Shown here in pieces: positions 25,901-36,836 of a DNA stretch of 64,000 bases. The notes beneath the pieces are model-generated. The model saw nothing but the letters and a program-made list of their open reading frames with translations. It ran no database searches and was not told where the DNA came from. The DNA comes from Ricordea florida (Eukaryota; Cnidaria; Anthozoa; Corallimorpharia; Ricordeidae). The stretch lies in contig OX453272.1 of the NCBI GenBank assembly GCA_949710005.1, positions 5,022,173-5,086,172 of the forward strand, written 5' to 3'. Position 1 is the first letter of the stretch, and every line of letters starts with the position of its first letter. A program made the position numbers and the translations under genes.

Positions 25901-28900
25901 GATAAACAATGCGCCCTCCATTACCACCTGCTGCTGAGCGGTATGAATCGCGGGCAAAATACCCAGGTCACTGCAGAACTTCAGGGTTTTGCAGATTATG
26001 GCGAGCTTCCTGCTCCTTATGCTGAACACGTTCACACCTTACGGTCGTTTGAAGGAGAAATGGTGAGAAATCATGGACCTTATTATTAGGAACGTTGAAA
26101 TGCTTTACAATATTAATAGATATTAGCATATGCCAATACAGCAAGCTTGGCATTTTGAGCAATCTGATTGGCTCACCATCTGGAAATATCCAACTCCACT
26201 AACCTCCTTCGAGGTGAATTGTGCCGGGGATTTTAAAAAAAACTTTGTGCAAGTGAGTTTTGGTCGAGGAAAGAAATAAAAGCAGGCATCAATTCCAGCT
26301 TTGCCGCTGTTTCCGCGTCCGCAACTGAGGTTGCTTCATTGGTATACACTAAAAAAATTATTCTTTTTAATCTCGGTGAACAGTGGCTTGGAAATATTCT
26401 GCCACTTTTTTACCACGATTTCAGAAAGTAATTGTTAAATATGCCTTGACTGCCGGTGTCCCAGTCGTGAACATGGTGCATATTAGGCGTGCCGGCAAAG
26501 GTACTTGGATTTTACACAGTCAAGCCATGTACTCGTTCTTAAACGGTGTACATAAAGTTGAGTTTACACCGGAATGAGAGCTTATTGGTTCTAAAGCAAC
26601 CAAGCTATTTGCCCTTTTTTACGATTTCCTCTAAGCTCGCCAGATTTGACCTACTTAAAGCTTTGTGGTTGATACAAATTATCATTGCTGTTTTCAGGCA
26701 TCTGGTTCAGCACGCAACCTTGACCCAGAATTCCTTGTGAAACTCGTACAAGGCCTGGTTTACCTGCAAATCAGTAGTGCAGAGGTTCCTCAAGGAGAGC
26801 TTAGGAGCCAGGTCATAGTTGATGGCAGTGCGTGTAGCGAGCGGTTTCCCCATATACAGGAGGCCAATTCGTTATCGGGCTCTTGTAAGATAGGAGACAG
26901 TAGGTACTTCAACGGAGAGAGCTGGCACCCAGAAGACGACAAATGTTCCTTGTGCACTTGTCAGGTAAGTTGTACAAAGCAGTGAGAAAGTTCAGAGTTG
27001 AACCTGACTAGTTAAGACAAGATGGCCTCCCCAGCTCAGTTGCAGATGAGGGTATTTTTAGAACTCGTTTTTCTCGCGAAACTCTCTTCCAAAAAAGGGG
27101 GCATAGAAACCTCGGATGAAAGTCCAAGAATCGCGCTAGAATTTATACAAGCTCGCATGCTTAATTAAGATGCTATATGTCGCAGTTTGATTGCTCCTTG
27201 TAATCATTTGTTATTATTGCCTCGAGACATGAGTTAAAAATAATGTTTATTTCTTACGATTGCGCTATCTGATATTCTAATAAATGATCGACTGCTAGTA
27301 CCAGCTACTACTGTACGAAGTAAAGACCCAAGAAGGAAAGAAGTTTCCCTTGTTATTGCCTTCCTGTTTAAACTTATAACCATTTCTGTTCATTTATTGT
27401 TCTTCTTTTTGTCTTTTTAGGACACTGAGATCTTATGCAATCCAGTCAAATGCAAGCGCTTGAACTGTACCCAGGCCCCTGTGGTCCTGCCTCACCTTTG
27501 TTGTCCAGTTTGTCCAGGTGAGCTAAGAATAGCAAAACCACGGGTCCGTTATTTGCCCTGGGTGCCTCGTACAAAACACGGTACGACTGCTCACATATAC
27601 CACAGCCAAACTTGCTTTTTCAGGACGAAGCATGTATCTGAGAACCACATACTCGATGACGAACGAACTTCACTAACAAATAATAATGCATTTTACTATA
27701 TCTCTCAGTTAGTACGCGCGCTGTGATTGGTCAATTTAGCGGGCCGTGCTTCGCTGTACGGCCCGCTAGATTCACAAGTTTGTTTTGAGATATAATGAAT
27801 ATCTTACAAACCTCGTTTTCTCGGTCCGTACTGTAAGTTACGGTTCTCGGTTCGTAACTTACAGTACGGACCTCGAACTCGGTTAGTAAGAGGTCTGTCT
27901 GCCAATCAGCCAACATTGTAAATTTGTGCTCACCTTTTACGCTAGTAGTTTGTTTTTCATTCCTGATTCAGATCTTGAGGAAGACGTAGTCATTTACTAT
28001 GAGAAGAAGAACCGCCCCTCACTACAAGGCTGCTATGTCAAACGGGACAGAAAATTTTATCCAGCAGGGGCTGTGTGGCATCCCTACACACAGTTCGGTT
28101 ACATGAGATGCATCGCCTGTGCCTGCATGGTAATTGAATTTATGAGCCCACGTAGGAGCCCATTGCCATAAGTGCCCATCGTTGGCAGGAATGTGCCACC
28201 TCGTCCCGAGGGTCGTCAATGCTTGCCCAGTATGGCGGTTACTCAGGCCCCTGAAAAAAGTAACACTTGAGAGACCCTGGGGACGAGAACCGCGAATTCT
28301 ATTTACAGCTATAATTCGATTTCGATTTGGCTCAAAAAATATCATGTTCTCCACGAAATCCGCAATAGCGGTCAAAGCCAACAATAAGGAAATCAAGTAT
28401 TGTGGGAATAGTTTCTAAAGAAACTGGTGCTGCGTCGGTGGGAAATTGAAACACAAGAAACTGGGTAGATCAAACGAGTTGATTAAGTAAGTTATACCAC
28501 CGTAAGGTAAAAGGGAGGTGCTGACGTTTCGCCCATTCGCTCCGACGAAGGGCTAACGCTCGAAACGTCAGCACCTCCCTTTTACCTTACGGTGGTATAA
28601 CTTACTTAATAAGGAAATCAAATTGGAGTTCTCAATTAAATTATCGGTCATCTTTGAAAGTGTTTTCTACAATTAACCAAAAGTATAGTGAAAAGAGTAT
28701 CGAAATTTTCTTTAGCGCGAATTTCGCCTGCTGACTATCCTGTTTAGAAGATGGTTGCATAGTAATGGCTGCTCGTCTGTATTATTCAAATTATTGGGAA
28801 CTCTCAGTTAGCAATGGGCCTGTCAGGGTGAAAGTACGACCCCGCTATTACGAACATTTTTTTCGGTACCGCGGCACTTCGTTATAGCGGGGTTCCACTG

Positions 28901-31900
28901 TACGTGTCGTTAGCCCTAAGCGCGGGAAGGCTACGATTGGTTCTAGTTTCATCTTTGATTGGCCGAGAAAGTGGCGTGAGCCTTCTTGACCAATCATTTT
29001 CCATAGCAATGCAAGATCAAAGCGATTGTGCAATTACTTTAAACAAGTAAATTCCCCAAACCATAAATTGCATGTTTGACAGAAAATGGAAATCAAGCAC
29101 CTTGACTTTTTGTCTTTGAAACAATGTTCGTTTTTACGTCGTTAATTTTTCCTTCTTAACCATACCTTTTGAGAAGCTATAACAAACAATCGATACATGT
29201 GTTCCAGCACATTTGAAACACCTCGCGTCTCGAAGAAAATTTTGAACTGCGCGCCGTATTTGCGTTCTATCTGTGATGAAATACTGTCTCACGTGTTTGA
29301 TTTATCACATGAAAACATTTCTTTAAACGTGTTTGAACCAAATTGGTGTGAGTGAGGGTTTTCTGTAGTGTTCTTTTAATAAATCGCTCATGCGATGCTT
29401 AGAATCATCTGCTTTATTGTAACAAATCGCATGCCTTTCTGTCATTAGTTAACCAATCAGATTTCCTTTCCCAGGAAACCACTGAAGAGATCAAATGTCA
29501 AAGGGTCAAATGTCCAAAGCTTCACTGTACGAATCCTACAAAACTGAGCAAGTTTGACTGTTGCATGCGTTGTCCTGGTAAGGAACTTTTTTTACATGTA
29601 TCAAGACACTATAAATACCAGTTTTAAAAAACCGTAAATACCAGTTTTAAAACACTGTAATTACCAGTCTTAAAACACTGTAAATACCAGTTTTAAAACA
29701 CTGTAAATACCAGTATTAAGACACTATAAATACCAGTTTTAAAACACTGTAAATACCAGTTTTAAAAGTGAAAGCCAAATTTCACTGCCTTATATTTTTT
29801 TCTGGACAAAGCCATGCGAGGGGACCACACATTCGAAAGCCACTCACTAATTAACAATCACGAATCGAGAGTCAGCGAGGCACGATCGCGGGGGACAGAA
29901 TTTATTATTTTTTCTAAAAACCATAGAAAACGAGAACGAGTAGTGTAATTGTGTTAGAAACCAACTAAAATACTTTATAATAATAATAATAATAATAATA
30001 TTAATAATAATAATAAACTTTATTTGAGTGTGAACTGTTTCTGCCACTGATGTACTAATTGGGGATACTGCAAACCACAAATTAATGCAAATCAAATCAT
30101 ATTAAATTAAATGAAATCAAATGTTGGTTTTTGTTGAGAGGGGAAAACCGGAGTACCCGGAGAAAAATCTCTCAGAGTAGAAAACCAACAAACTCAGCGC
30201 ATTATTTCGGGATATTTATTTATTAGTGGCTTTAGAAGTATTCACCTTCCTGCTTTGCAGCCCGGTTAATATTCTGCCACTTACAATTCACCTCGATTTC
30301 AGAGAATAATTGTTAAAGAGATAATGAATACGTTAGCCAATCAAATTGCAGGATTCGTGACAGAATGCAAGTTGCTTTCTGGTAACGAGTGATAAACCGT
30401 TGTCCGGTTCAAATGTTAAGTATCCACTTTTAAGAGTATTAAGGGAGAAACAAGCAAGTTTTGATCCTCCCGCGCAAATGACTGGTTTTGTTTCACATCT
30501 TTTGTAGATGAAGAAGAGCAATCTGACGATCCTAAGATAAAGACTGGAAAAGGTAGGAATCAAGTCAAACGACACTAAACTAAACTATAATATTCCATTT
30601 AACTCTGAATTCATCAAAACAGCTGATTATTTGTATCGTTGTCCTCGCGGAAGGGCAAAAGAGCCTTGTACTTTATTGTGATTAGATAGTTAAATGTTAT
30701 TCTATGGCTGGTTCTAATCTGCTAGCAGGCAAGATGGCGGGAATCCTGAGTTCCGATTGGCTACCGTAGTATGCACGCTGGACCTGTCTTGCACACTCGG
30801 GATTTCCCGCGTTGTTCCGCGAAACTAAACAAATGAAAATGACCGTGTCATAAATCCTTTATTGAGCAGGCTTGTTCTGTCAAGATGACTGGGTATTGGC
30901 CTCGTTCTTTTTCTACATCTTGATCTCTTGCTTCGGTTTATAACGCAGATTTAATAATTAGCTCAATAAATTAATTAAATTGCGAAACTACACTTCTTAG
31001 TTCCTTGCCCCCAAGTGGGGGATAGGGCCGGAAGTCAATGCTCGCCATCTGTCCCTATTCTTGGGTACAGCTGCTGCTGCGGCCCACGATGTAAGTCCCA
31101 GCTCAGCACGTTCCTTCTCCACAGTTCTCCGCCATGTTTCCTTTGGCCGTCCTCTACTTCTTTTTCCACTTGGTGTCCAGGATAATACCACGTGTGGGTT
31201 TCGGTTTGGTGCCATACGCAGAACATGACCTAATTCCACTTCCATCGCCTGCGTCGCACTTGTGTACTGATCTTTTCGATTCCCGCTCTTCTCCGAATTT
31301 CATCATTGGGCACACGCATGGGCCAATGGACTTTCAAAATTCTCCTTAGGCATTTGTGAAGAAAGGTGTCAAGCCTTTCTTCGTCCGCAAAACTACAGAG
31401 AGTCTAACAAAACCGACTTTAGAGCTGTATATCAGTTGTTGTTCTTCAAAAATCTTCACAGCTTAAATATCCGCAAAAGCTATTTACGAGGAGATTAACT
31501 TGAACTGGGAACTAAGAACTATGCCAGTATTATTGTAACATTGTAATCCTCTAGATATGCAAAGCGAAAGTGCTATGGAAATCCAAACCGAGACTGAAGA
31601 GAAAGTAAAGATCTACAGTTTTAGGGATTACATTTTGTCACTTTTCTCAAGAGCGAAAAGCAAGAGAGAGGGGATGGGAATGAGAGGCGGGAACAACACA
31701 AAGCCGTGGAGTAGATATTATTTAACTGACACAGCTCATTTTCTCTTTCCAGCATGTAATTTTCATGGGAGCAGATTTGATGACGGTCAAACATGGAAGC
31801 CATATTTTCCTCTACTTGGTCTTTCAAAATGCTTCACATGTACATGTCAGGTAAGAAAACTACGTTTTGTCTATTGTCTAACTTCTTTGTTCTGAAATTA

Positions 31901-33846
31901 GTTTACAGAAGAAATGCATTTCCAGTCCATGGCTTCAAATTCCTTTAAACTGAATTTGTAAGTTAACTGGTTACAGATTCTAGCCGGATTATTGCATATA
32001 TCTTTTTTCATTGTCTTTCTGTTGCTATGTATTACATTCTTTTTCTTTTAGCACCGAATTATTTGTCGAAGAAGTGCTCATCCATTCGATAGCCAGAAAA
32101 CACCTTTTAAACTAAAGGTGCGTTCCTTTGGTACGATCCGGATCTGGATTAGTGATCCGAAATCAGAGGGTCTCCCAGGGGTTTTGGGGAACAAGGGAAC
32201 ATTGGCAAAATATCGAAGGGAACAAGGGAACATTAGCCAATTTTTGGGAACAGGGGAACAAAATTCGAAAAATTACAAAGGGAAACAAATTACGAAAATG
32301 TGTGGGAACATAGGGCAATTTTGGAGGGGAACAAGGGAACAAGGACCCCCCCTGGGAGACTCTCAAATCACACGGATCATGGCGCATCAAAGAAACTTAT
32401 GAATCCACACTGGACGAGGATTAATCGGGTCCTTTGATGCGCCGTGTGATCTCGGATCACTAATCCAGATCCGGATCATACCAATTTAAAGGAACTCACC
32501 CTAAATGCAAACCTGTTTCGTAAACTATTGACGGATGGTAAAAGAGTTATTGCATTTTTCCGTTCTTTTTCTTTTGTTGGTTGTAACTCCTCTGTTTTGG
32601 AATTCGCTAACTTCGTAGAAGAACTCTTTATCCAGTCGATTGGCCTTAAAATGCCTTTTAAATCGAATTTAAAGGAATTTTGTAAACTAGTCAACTGATG
32701 GTAACAGGATTGTAATATACCGTGTCTTTTTCAGAACGGATTAAGCAAATGTCAACGTGTTTCATGTCCCGAAGGACAATGTCAAACTTCACTTGATGCA
32801 GCGACGAGTACTTGCTGTGGCCCTTGCTTAGGTAATTTACTGGATATTTTTTTTACTGATAACATTTTTCTTTAATTATAGACTGAGGGAGGGGGGTGGG
32901 AGGGAGGGTGGAAAGGTAAGGATATTTCACGATGAGGCACATTGCTTGGGTTCAAATTTTGACTCTGGGACTTTTAAGGATTATCATCCCATAATATGAA
33001 CATACTTATTTTTCTTGGACAATTCTGTCCAAGGGGGAAAGGCGCAGTGAGGTTATCCCTATGTGAAGCGCCAACCTAAAGGCCCGACCACAACACCGGG
33101 AACTACGTCCCCTCCTCTTTACGATCAGTGTGTGGGTTCTTTAACGTCCAACTAAGTTATCATGAACAAGGGTTGTGAGACGGGACATACGGTTTATCGT
33201 CCTTTTCCGAGAAGACTAGAAAGTATAACATATGCAGATGTCATTACAAAGGCAGCACCTTCTCCTCAAGGTTTGATTATGATCAATCTGATCGCTTTCA
33301 GTGACTTAACAAAAGTACCAAAACAAGAGCTAATGAAGAAATGGTTAACGAGCAGCGTGCAACCATCGAGTTATGGACGCACGCGGGAGGTTGCTAAGCA
33401 CGAAGAAGCGTAATCTCTATCTTTTTGAGTGCTTAGTAAACCTCCCAAGTGCGTCCATAACTCGTTGCTTGCACAGCTGCTAAGTTTGCCGGCTTTTTTT
33501 GTAACATAACTTCACAACGTCAAAATCAGATGGCAGGATGCAACCCCAGTTCCGTTCTAGCCTGGGCTACTTGTGGTGTGGGTAGAATGTTTCTCTGCTG
33601 TTATTTTGAACTAAAATGATTATTTTTACAATTCAAACGAGAGTTTATTCTCACAAGTCAGCTATAACGTCTTCAGAGTAAATGTTTTTACGCAATTTGT
33701 GAATACTGCATTTAATAAAATTTATGTGTTCCGTACGCTAAACTCCAGACTTTTTTCCATGTTTAATTCTGCACTCTCTACCTGCTTTTTTTAGTTCAGT
33801 GGAACTCATGCTCTCCTTTTTGTCTGATTTTTCTGCAGGATCTTGA
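16996..33846 (+). CDS. CHRD: Chordin, secreted BMP antagonist, 21 exons
   Basis: Coding exons: 16996-17116, 17578-17678, 19615-19735, 20602-20716, 21499-21592, 21758-21899, 22872-22994, 23082-23182, 23545-23695, 24388-24494, 24707-24826, 25021-25177, 25821-26062, 26698-26964, 27421-27517, 27972-28129, 29475-29577, 30508-30552, 31555-31850, 32735-32831, 33839-33846. All introns are GT-AG and the phases agree, giving 2766 bases and 921 residues. A signal peptide (core ILPFVLLSLCAA) starts at residue 9. vWC1 is about 41-114, four CHRD repeats about 115-620, and vWC2, vWC3 and vWC4 about 622-686, 706-773 and 855-919. The vWC ends are CCPSCP, CCPVCP, CCMRCP and CCGPC. This is the standard chordin architecture; vertebrate chordin binds BMPs through vWC modules and is cut by tolloid. 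The last exon is uncertain: an acceptor at 33794 would give a slightly longer, different tail. Confidence 0.93.
18770..19090. repeat. Diverged repeats in chordin intron 2
   Basis: About five units of roughly 62 bases carry variants of TTCAAACCTTGAGTCG and CTTTTAACCCTTCCTCTAG. They are strongly diverged, with no coding or splice signals used by the gene model. Confidence 0.5.
19745..20335. repeat. Minisatellite array B in chordin intron 3, same 106-bp unit as array A
   Basis: Five to six units begin ten bases downstream of the exon 3 donor. Landmarks CACAGATGAAAA and CAGTACTGTTCAGTAGCTTT recur at 106-108-base spacing. The unit sequence matches array A at 12990-13990, about 6 kb upstream, in the same orientation. 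Confidence 0.85.
22255..22408. repeat. (TTGGTG)n and (TTATTG)n microsatellite
   Basis: Hexamer and trimer repeats in chordin intron 6 immediately precede the dispersed element at 22408. Open frames here encode only Val/Leu runs. Confidence 0.85.
22408..22652 (+). repeat. Widespread metazoan dispersed element (CCTCCGCCAAGGAGG type)
   Basis: It begins with ACCTCCGCCAAGGAGGTTAT followed by a run of TGTCTGTTTG-type words. It ends with GGCGGAGGTATGCGCTCTAC followed by CGAGTGCCCTTCTAGTT. From memory this head and tail belong to a non-coding repeat found in many marine invertebrates and some vertebrates. It is inserted between two microsatellite tracts and carries no open frame. Confidence 0.6.
22653..22800. 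repeat. (GGTATT)n/(GGTGTT)n microsatellite
   Basis: Imperfect hexamer repeats sit just after the dispersed element, ending about 70 bases before chordin exon 7. They resemble the repeat on the other side of the element, so the element may have landed inside one longer microsatellite. Confidence 0.8.
27823..27872. repeat. Perfect 20-bp inverted repeat with 10-base loop
   Basis: The arms GGTCCGTACTGTAAGTTACG and CGTAACTTACAGTACGGACC are exact reverse complements, separated by ten bases. They lie in chordin intron 15 beside a second imperfect hairpin, AGCGGGCCGT / ACGGCCCGCT, at about 27738-27770. The surroundings look like a foldback MITE common in coral DNA. Confidence 0.7.
28482..28610. repeat. 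Perfect 50-bp palindrome with 29-base spacer
   Basis: The left arm is 28482-28531, the right arm 28561-28610 and the spacer 28532-28560. The arms are exact reverse complements, including GTTATACCACCGTAAGGTAA and its complement. The right half is a member of the hammerhead-like family seen at 8450-8516, so the structure is a head-to-head junction of two copies. It lies in chordin intron 16. Confidence 0.75.
29595..29770. repeat. 23-bp tandem repeat, about eight copies
   Basis: The unit TACCAGTTTTAAAACACTGT plus AAA recurs with a few substitutions, without unique spacers. It starts about 18 bases downstream of the chordin exon 17 donor. Confidence 0.85.
29975..30017. repeat. (AAT)n microsatellite
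   Basis: A simple AAT tract in chordin intron 17. A similar tract lies at about 24535-24590 in intron 10. Confidence 0.85.
30715..30930. repeat. Dispersed element of the AAGATGGCT family, copy 1
   Basis: It carries GCAAGATGGCGGGAATCCTG, GATTTCCCGCGTTG and TCATAAATCCTTTATTGAGC, which recur in related or reverse order at about 34980-35190, 36180-36420 and 44240-44470. This is a non-coding dispersed family with imperfect inverted ends. Confidence 0.45.
30990..31390 (-). mobile_element. 3' fragment of a non-LTR retrotransposon (RT C terminus)
   Basis: On the minus strand the region encodes the C-terminal signature of LINE reverse transcriptase ORFs, including LHKCLRRILKVHWPMRVPND followed further on by RGRPKETWRRTVEKE. 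One frameshift separates the two halves near 31243. Only the last ~130 residues remain. It lies in chordin intron 18, opposite to the gene, and is dead. Confidence 0.75.
32117..32500. mobile_element. MITE with terminal inverted repeats, hosting a nested insertion
   Basis: The left end GGTGCGTTCCTTTGGTACGA and right end ccaatttaaaGGAACTCACC are imperfect inverted repeats extending over about 48 bases (GATCCGGAT...AGTGATCC). The flanks CTAAA at 32112-32116 and 32501-32505 look like a 5-bp target duplication. Without the nested element it is about 179 bp. A left-arm relative lies at 3905. Confidence 0.75.
32166..32364. mobile_element. Nested 199-bp element with AAATCA target duplication
   Basis: The ends GAGGGTCTCCCAGG and CCTGGGAGACTCTC are inverted repeats. 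AAATCA occurs at 32160-32165 and again at 32365-32370, and the uninterrupted relative at 3905 carries a single AGATCA at that point. The body is a set of GGGAACA-type direct repeats without coding content. Confidence 0.8.
33045..33275 (+). repeat. Dispersed coral-type repeat (GGGTTGTGAGACGGG family)
   Basis: It contains GGGTTGTGAGACGGGACATA and CCGAGAAGACTAGAAAGT. From memory this repeat is frequent in stony-coral genomes, often ending in a reversed tRNA-like part. Here the 3' part fades after CAGCACCTTCTCCTCAAGG. It lies in the last chordin intron. Confidence 0.5.
33352..33480. mobile_element. Foldback MITE, copy 1
   Basis: Arms of about 50 bases pair around a short loop: GAGTTATGGACGCACGCGGG on the left against CCCAAGTGCGTCCATAACTC on the right. 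A second copy lies at 48085-48241 near the RER1 start. Confidence 0.7.
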
Positions 33847-34299
33847 AACATGACCTTCCATGAAACAGAGTTCTATCATTGGTCGAGATGTTTTCAGACT
33901 CTGCACACATAAAAAAAAACAATTTTTCTACTGATCAACGAACCATGGCCTCACGCACTGGAAACAGCTTTGACGTCACGGTCTGAGGAACGGAGAGCAA
34001 GTCTCCTGAAGACGAAGGAATTTTCAGTGTACAGCTATACGACACCCCTAAAGAAGCAACGATTTTGTAAAAAGTCTGACAAACTTTGCGAGCATGCGTA
34101 AAAAGTTCACTTATTATGATAAAGCAACTCGTGACCCGAGTTCCCCTTCTGCGAGGGAGGATTTTTTATGGGAAATGCAACGTTTTTGTTTTTGATTTTG
34201 TTAATTGATAAAAATGATTGAAATAGAAGATTTGACCCTCGCGTTATTGACAGGGGCATACATCGAATCAGTATTGACCCGCTCGTAGCGTGGATGGCA

Positions 34300-34370
34300 A
34301 GTTAAGCTCAGCTGGCAGAGCGTCGCACCGGTATTTGCTACGTCGCGGGTTTGAATTTCATTCCATTTTT
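34300..34370 (+). repeat. tRNA-like SINE remnant
   Basis: AAGCTCAGCTGGCAGAGCGT resembles an A box and GGGTTTGAATTTC a decayed B box. The body GCGTCGCACCGGTAT resembles the copy at 36965. Stem pairing is poor, so this is a SINE head, not a tRNA gene. Confidence 0.4.
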
Positions 34371-34979
34371 TTTAGGGTTAATCGCGACTAATAAAGGTAC
34401 ATAATAATTCGAGGGTCAAATTGCGGTCTATTCCTAACAGCAATGCCAGTATGTCGACAAAATCGAGCGAAGTCCCCATCAAACACAACGCTAGCTGGGC
34501 AGAGTCATTTCGGATAAACTGAAATGACTTCACATTTCCCGCTTCTTTAAGACAAAACCATGAAATTTTCTATAGAAAACCTTTAAAAACCAGAAGCTTA
34601 GGCCACCTGTGGTACAGTGGGGTAGATTTGTTTCTTGTAGCTTATTTACGCGTCAGAAAGTTTCCTTGTTTTTTACATGTCGCGGCCAAAGTGAAACATC
34701 AAGAAGACAGTACAGCTTCGTAATACGTAGGAGATATTTTATAAGATATAAATTTCATTTTCGAGTGGTAAAGATATTTTACTAACAAACGCAGCTACTA
34801 GATTAATATATAAACAGCGCGCACAAATAGTTCACTGCTCTTGATGCAAGGTGACGGCATAATGTAAATCCTTTGTTGCTCATTTTAGACATTTTAAGCA
34901 ATTCGCCATGCGATCTGGTTAAAGTAACTTGTAAATTCATCTGCAAGACACAAGGTATTTTGAATTGTATATATACGTT

Positions 34980-35190
34980 ATTGACCAAGATTCAAGATGG
35001 TTACAAATGGCCCAAAGAATCGCATAGACGAACGAGACCAATACCCAGCCATCTTGACCTAAGAAGCGTATGACCATTTTGCAGGACAAAGCGGGAAGTC
35101 CCGAGCGGGCAAGACAAGCTTTGCGTGCCTGATCGGGTAGCCAATCAGAACTCAGGATTCATCTCAGCTTGCCCGCTCGCGAAACCAGCT
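34980..35190. repeat. Dispersed element of the AAGATGGCT family, copy 2
   Basis: It contains ATTCAAGATGGTTACAAATG, GCAGGACAAAGCGGGAAGTC and CCGATC-type GGGTAGCCAATCAGAACTCA words shared with the copies at 36180 and 44240. It is non-coding. Confidence 0.4.
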
Positions 35191-35384
35191 ATATTTAATA
35201 ATGTAAAATATGGTGTTTGATTTTTCATATCTTTATGCGTTTGTCACCTGCTCTACTGCACCACTTAATTTAACATTGAATTTTGAAAGGTAAGAAAACA
35301 ATGAAATGGTTGAAAATGAAAAAAAGTAAAGTAAACAATAAAATATACAACAAGCATTCTTCCTTTAGTTGGACTAGCAGCCCA

Positions 35385-35820
35385 TCCAGGGGGAGTAATA
35401 ATACTCCCAGGTGCTTCATGCTACAGAAACCGGGATAAGCTGGGCCTCCTGTGGCACTAGTGGGTCTCCTGTGGCATCTGCTATGTAATGCTGGGAATAA
35501 CCCTGCGTTGGACCAGCATCCCATCCAGGGGGAGTAATAATAGACCGAATGCATAAATGGCGGCCAAAAATGTATTCTTTTGTTTATATGCTAATTAAAG
35601 TCACTAACCTCGCTCTCAAGCAACAATTCTTTTGAATTTTGTCCATGCAAACGGTGCTAGTGAGTCTAATTAGCACATAAACAAAAGAATAATTTTTTGG
35701 CCGCCATTTATGCATTCGGTCTATACTCCCAGGTGCTTCATGCTTCAGAAACCGGGATAAGCTCCTGCCGTTGGGCCTCCTGTGGCTCGTGTGCACCTTT
35801 ACCTTACCCAGGAGCCCATC
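35385..35820 (-). repeat. SINE 3' parts (ATCCAGGGGGAGTAATAATA type), duplicated and interrupted
   Basis: CCCATCCAGGGGGAGTAATA and CTCCCAGGTGCTTCATGCTA occur twice in tandem, and the second copy is split by the MITE at 35541-35723. A complete relative with a tRNA-like head lies at 45140-45445 and reads in the plus direction as these do, so the strand call is uncertain. Confidence 0.5.
35541..35723. mobile_element. MITE with ~50-bp TIRs inserted at TA in a SINE
   Basis: The ends GACCGAATGCATAAATGGCG and CGCCATTTATGCATTCGGTC (through a GGCC junction) are inverted repeats continuing to about 50 bases (AACAAAAGAATA). TA flanks on both sides and the intact SINE copies at 35394 and 45345 show it to be an insertion, consistent with a Tc1/mariner-type target. 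Confidence 0.8.
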
Positions 35821-36179
35821 ATGGGCTCCTGCCTTACCTTATTCTTTCTTTATGAACAATATTTCAACACCGAATTCTGTCTGGTGCAAGACAGTGTCTG
35901 TAAAACCCAGGCCGCAAACGGGCTTCTTTCCCTTTAATTTTCCGATTTGACTATAATGTTATGCAAAACTTAAACAGCAGTTTAATTAATATGCGTTGGT
36001 CTCACTACAAGCTTGGGATGTCTTGTGTTGTTTAATCTTCTTTTTCACTGCACCCTTCATTAAGTTGACATTTCTAAATTATTTCCAAACCGCAGCCAGG
36101 TTTGATCAGTAAAAGTGTTTTTGCATCACTGATGATATAATGACGTCAGTCTTGAATACTCACACTACGATGAATATAT

Positions 36180-36420
36180 GGGTTAGTGACCAAGCTTGTT
36201 CGGTCAAGATGGCTGCCAAGTTCTTTTTTGCGTTAAACATAAAAAAGAGCGAGGCCAATATCAAGCCATATTGACCTCACGCTTGGTAAGAAAAGGATTT
36301 ATTATATGGCCACTTTGTTTCCTTTTGTTTTGCAGGACAAAGCGTGAAATCCCGAGTGTGCGATAGCCATCTTGCTCACTGGGGTAGCCAATCAGACCTC
36401 ATTATTTGCCTCTTGTTATA
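36180..36420. repeat. Dispersed element of the AAGATGGCT family, copy 3
   Basis: It has CGGTCAAGATGGCTGCCAAG, AGCCATATTGACCTCACGCT as the complementary arm, and a right part with GGACAAAGCGTGAAATCCCG. The layout closely matches the copy at 44240. Confidence 0.5.
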
Positions 36421-36613
36421 TACCTAGGCTTTCACTCAACAAACGAGCACTGTGATTGGTTGATTCTTGGTCACGTGCCCCCGATCAAATTTAAGTGTAT
36501 CCCGACCGGGATAAAATTGCGCAGTTGTTGCTAGCGCGCCAGTTGTGCCGTCTTCGTATGTTTGTTTTTGCTATATAATTGTTTGAGGGAAAGTCCAAAT
36601 ATATAACAAAGAA

Positions 36614-36668
36614 CTTAACGTATGGTCCCTCGAGAAACTAGCCGTTTCCCTCGGGACCATACATTAAG
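36614..36668. repeat. Near-perfect palindrome
   Basis: CTTAACGTATGGTCCCTCGA pairs with TTCCCTCGGGACCATACATT plus AAG over about 20 bases with two mismatches and a short loop. This is probably the centre of a foldback MITE. Confidence 0.6.
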
Positions 36669-36836
36669 TGTATATTATTATATGGTCAGAATAATACGAG
36701 CGCTCTGATTGGCCGCTGAGCGGGCAAGATTTTCTTGTAATGACCGGGTATTATGAAAATTTTTCCAAAAAAATATATATTTACGTGCACTGCAGGTTAA
36801 TAACCAAAGTAACCTGCACTGCACGTATGTGAAAGT

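Noticed and set aside
29595..29770. CRISPR-like repeats
   Set aside because: The 23-base units are directly adjacent without unique spacers, in a eukaryotic intron.
30997..31245. 82-codon ORF as an independent gene
   Set aside because: Its sequence is the C-terminal end of a LINE reverse transcriptase, and the upstream part is frameshifted.
32053..32118. Candidate chordin exon after a TTTCTTTTAG acceptor, starting HRIICRR
   Set aside because: Phases would fit, but it does not continue the vWC4 pattern, whereas the exon at 32735 supplies the second vWC half exactly. A diverged copy at about 32620 shows it to be duplicated intron sequence.
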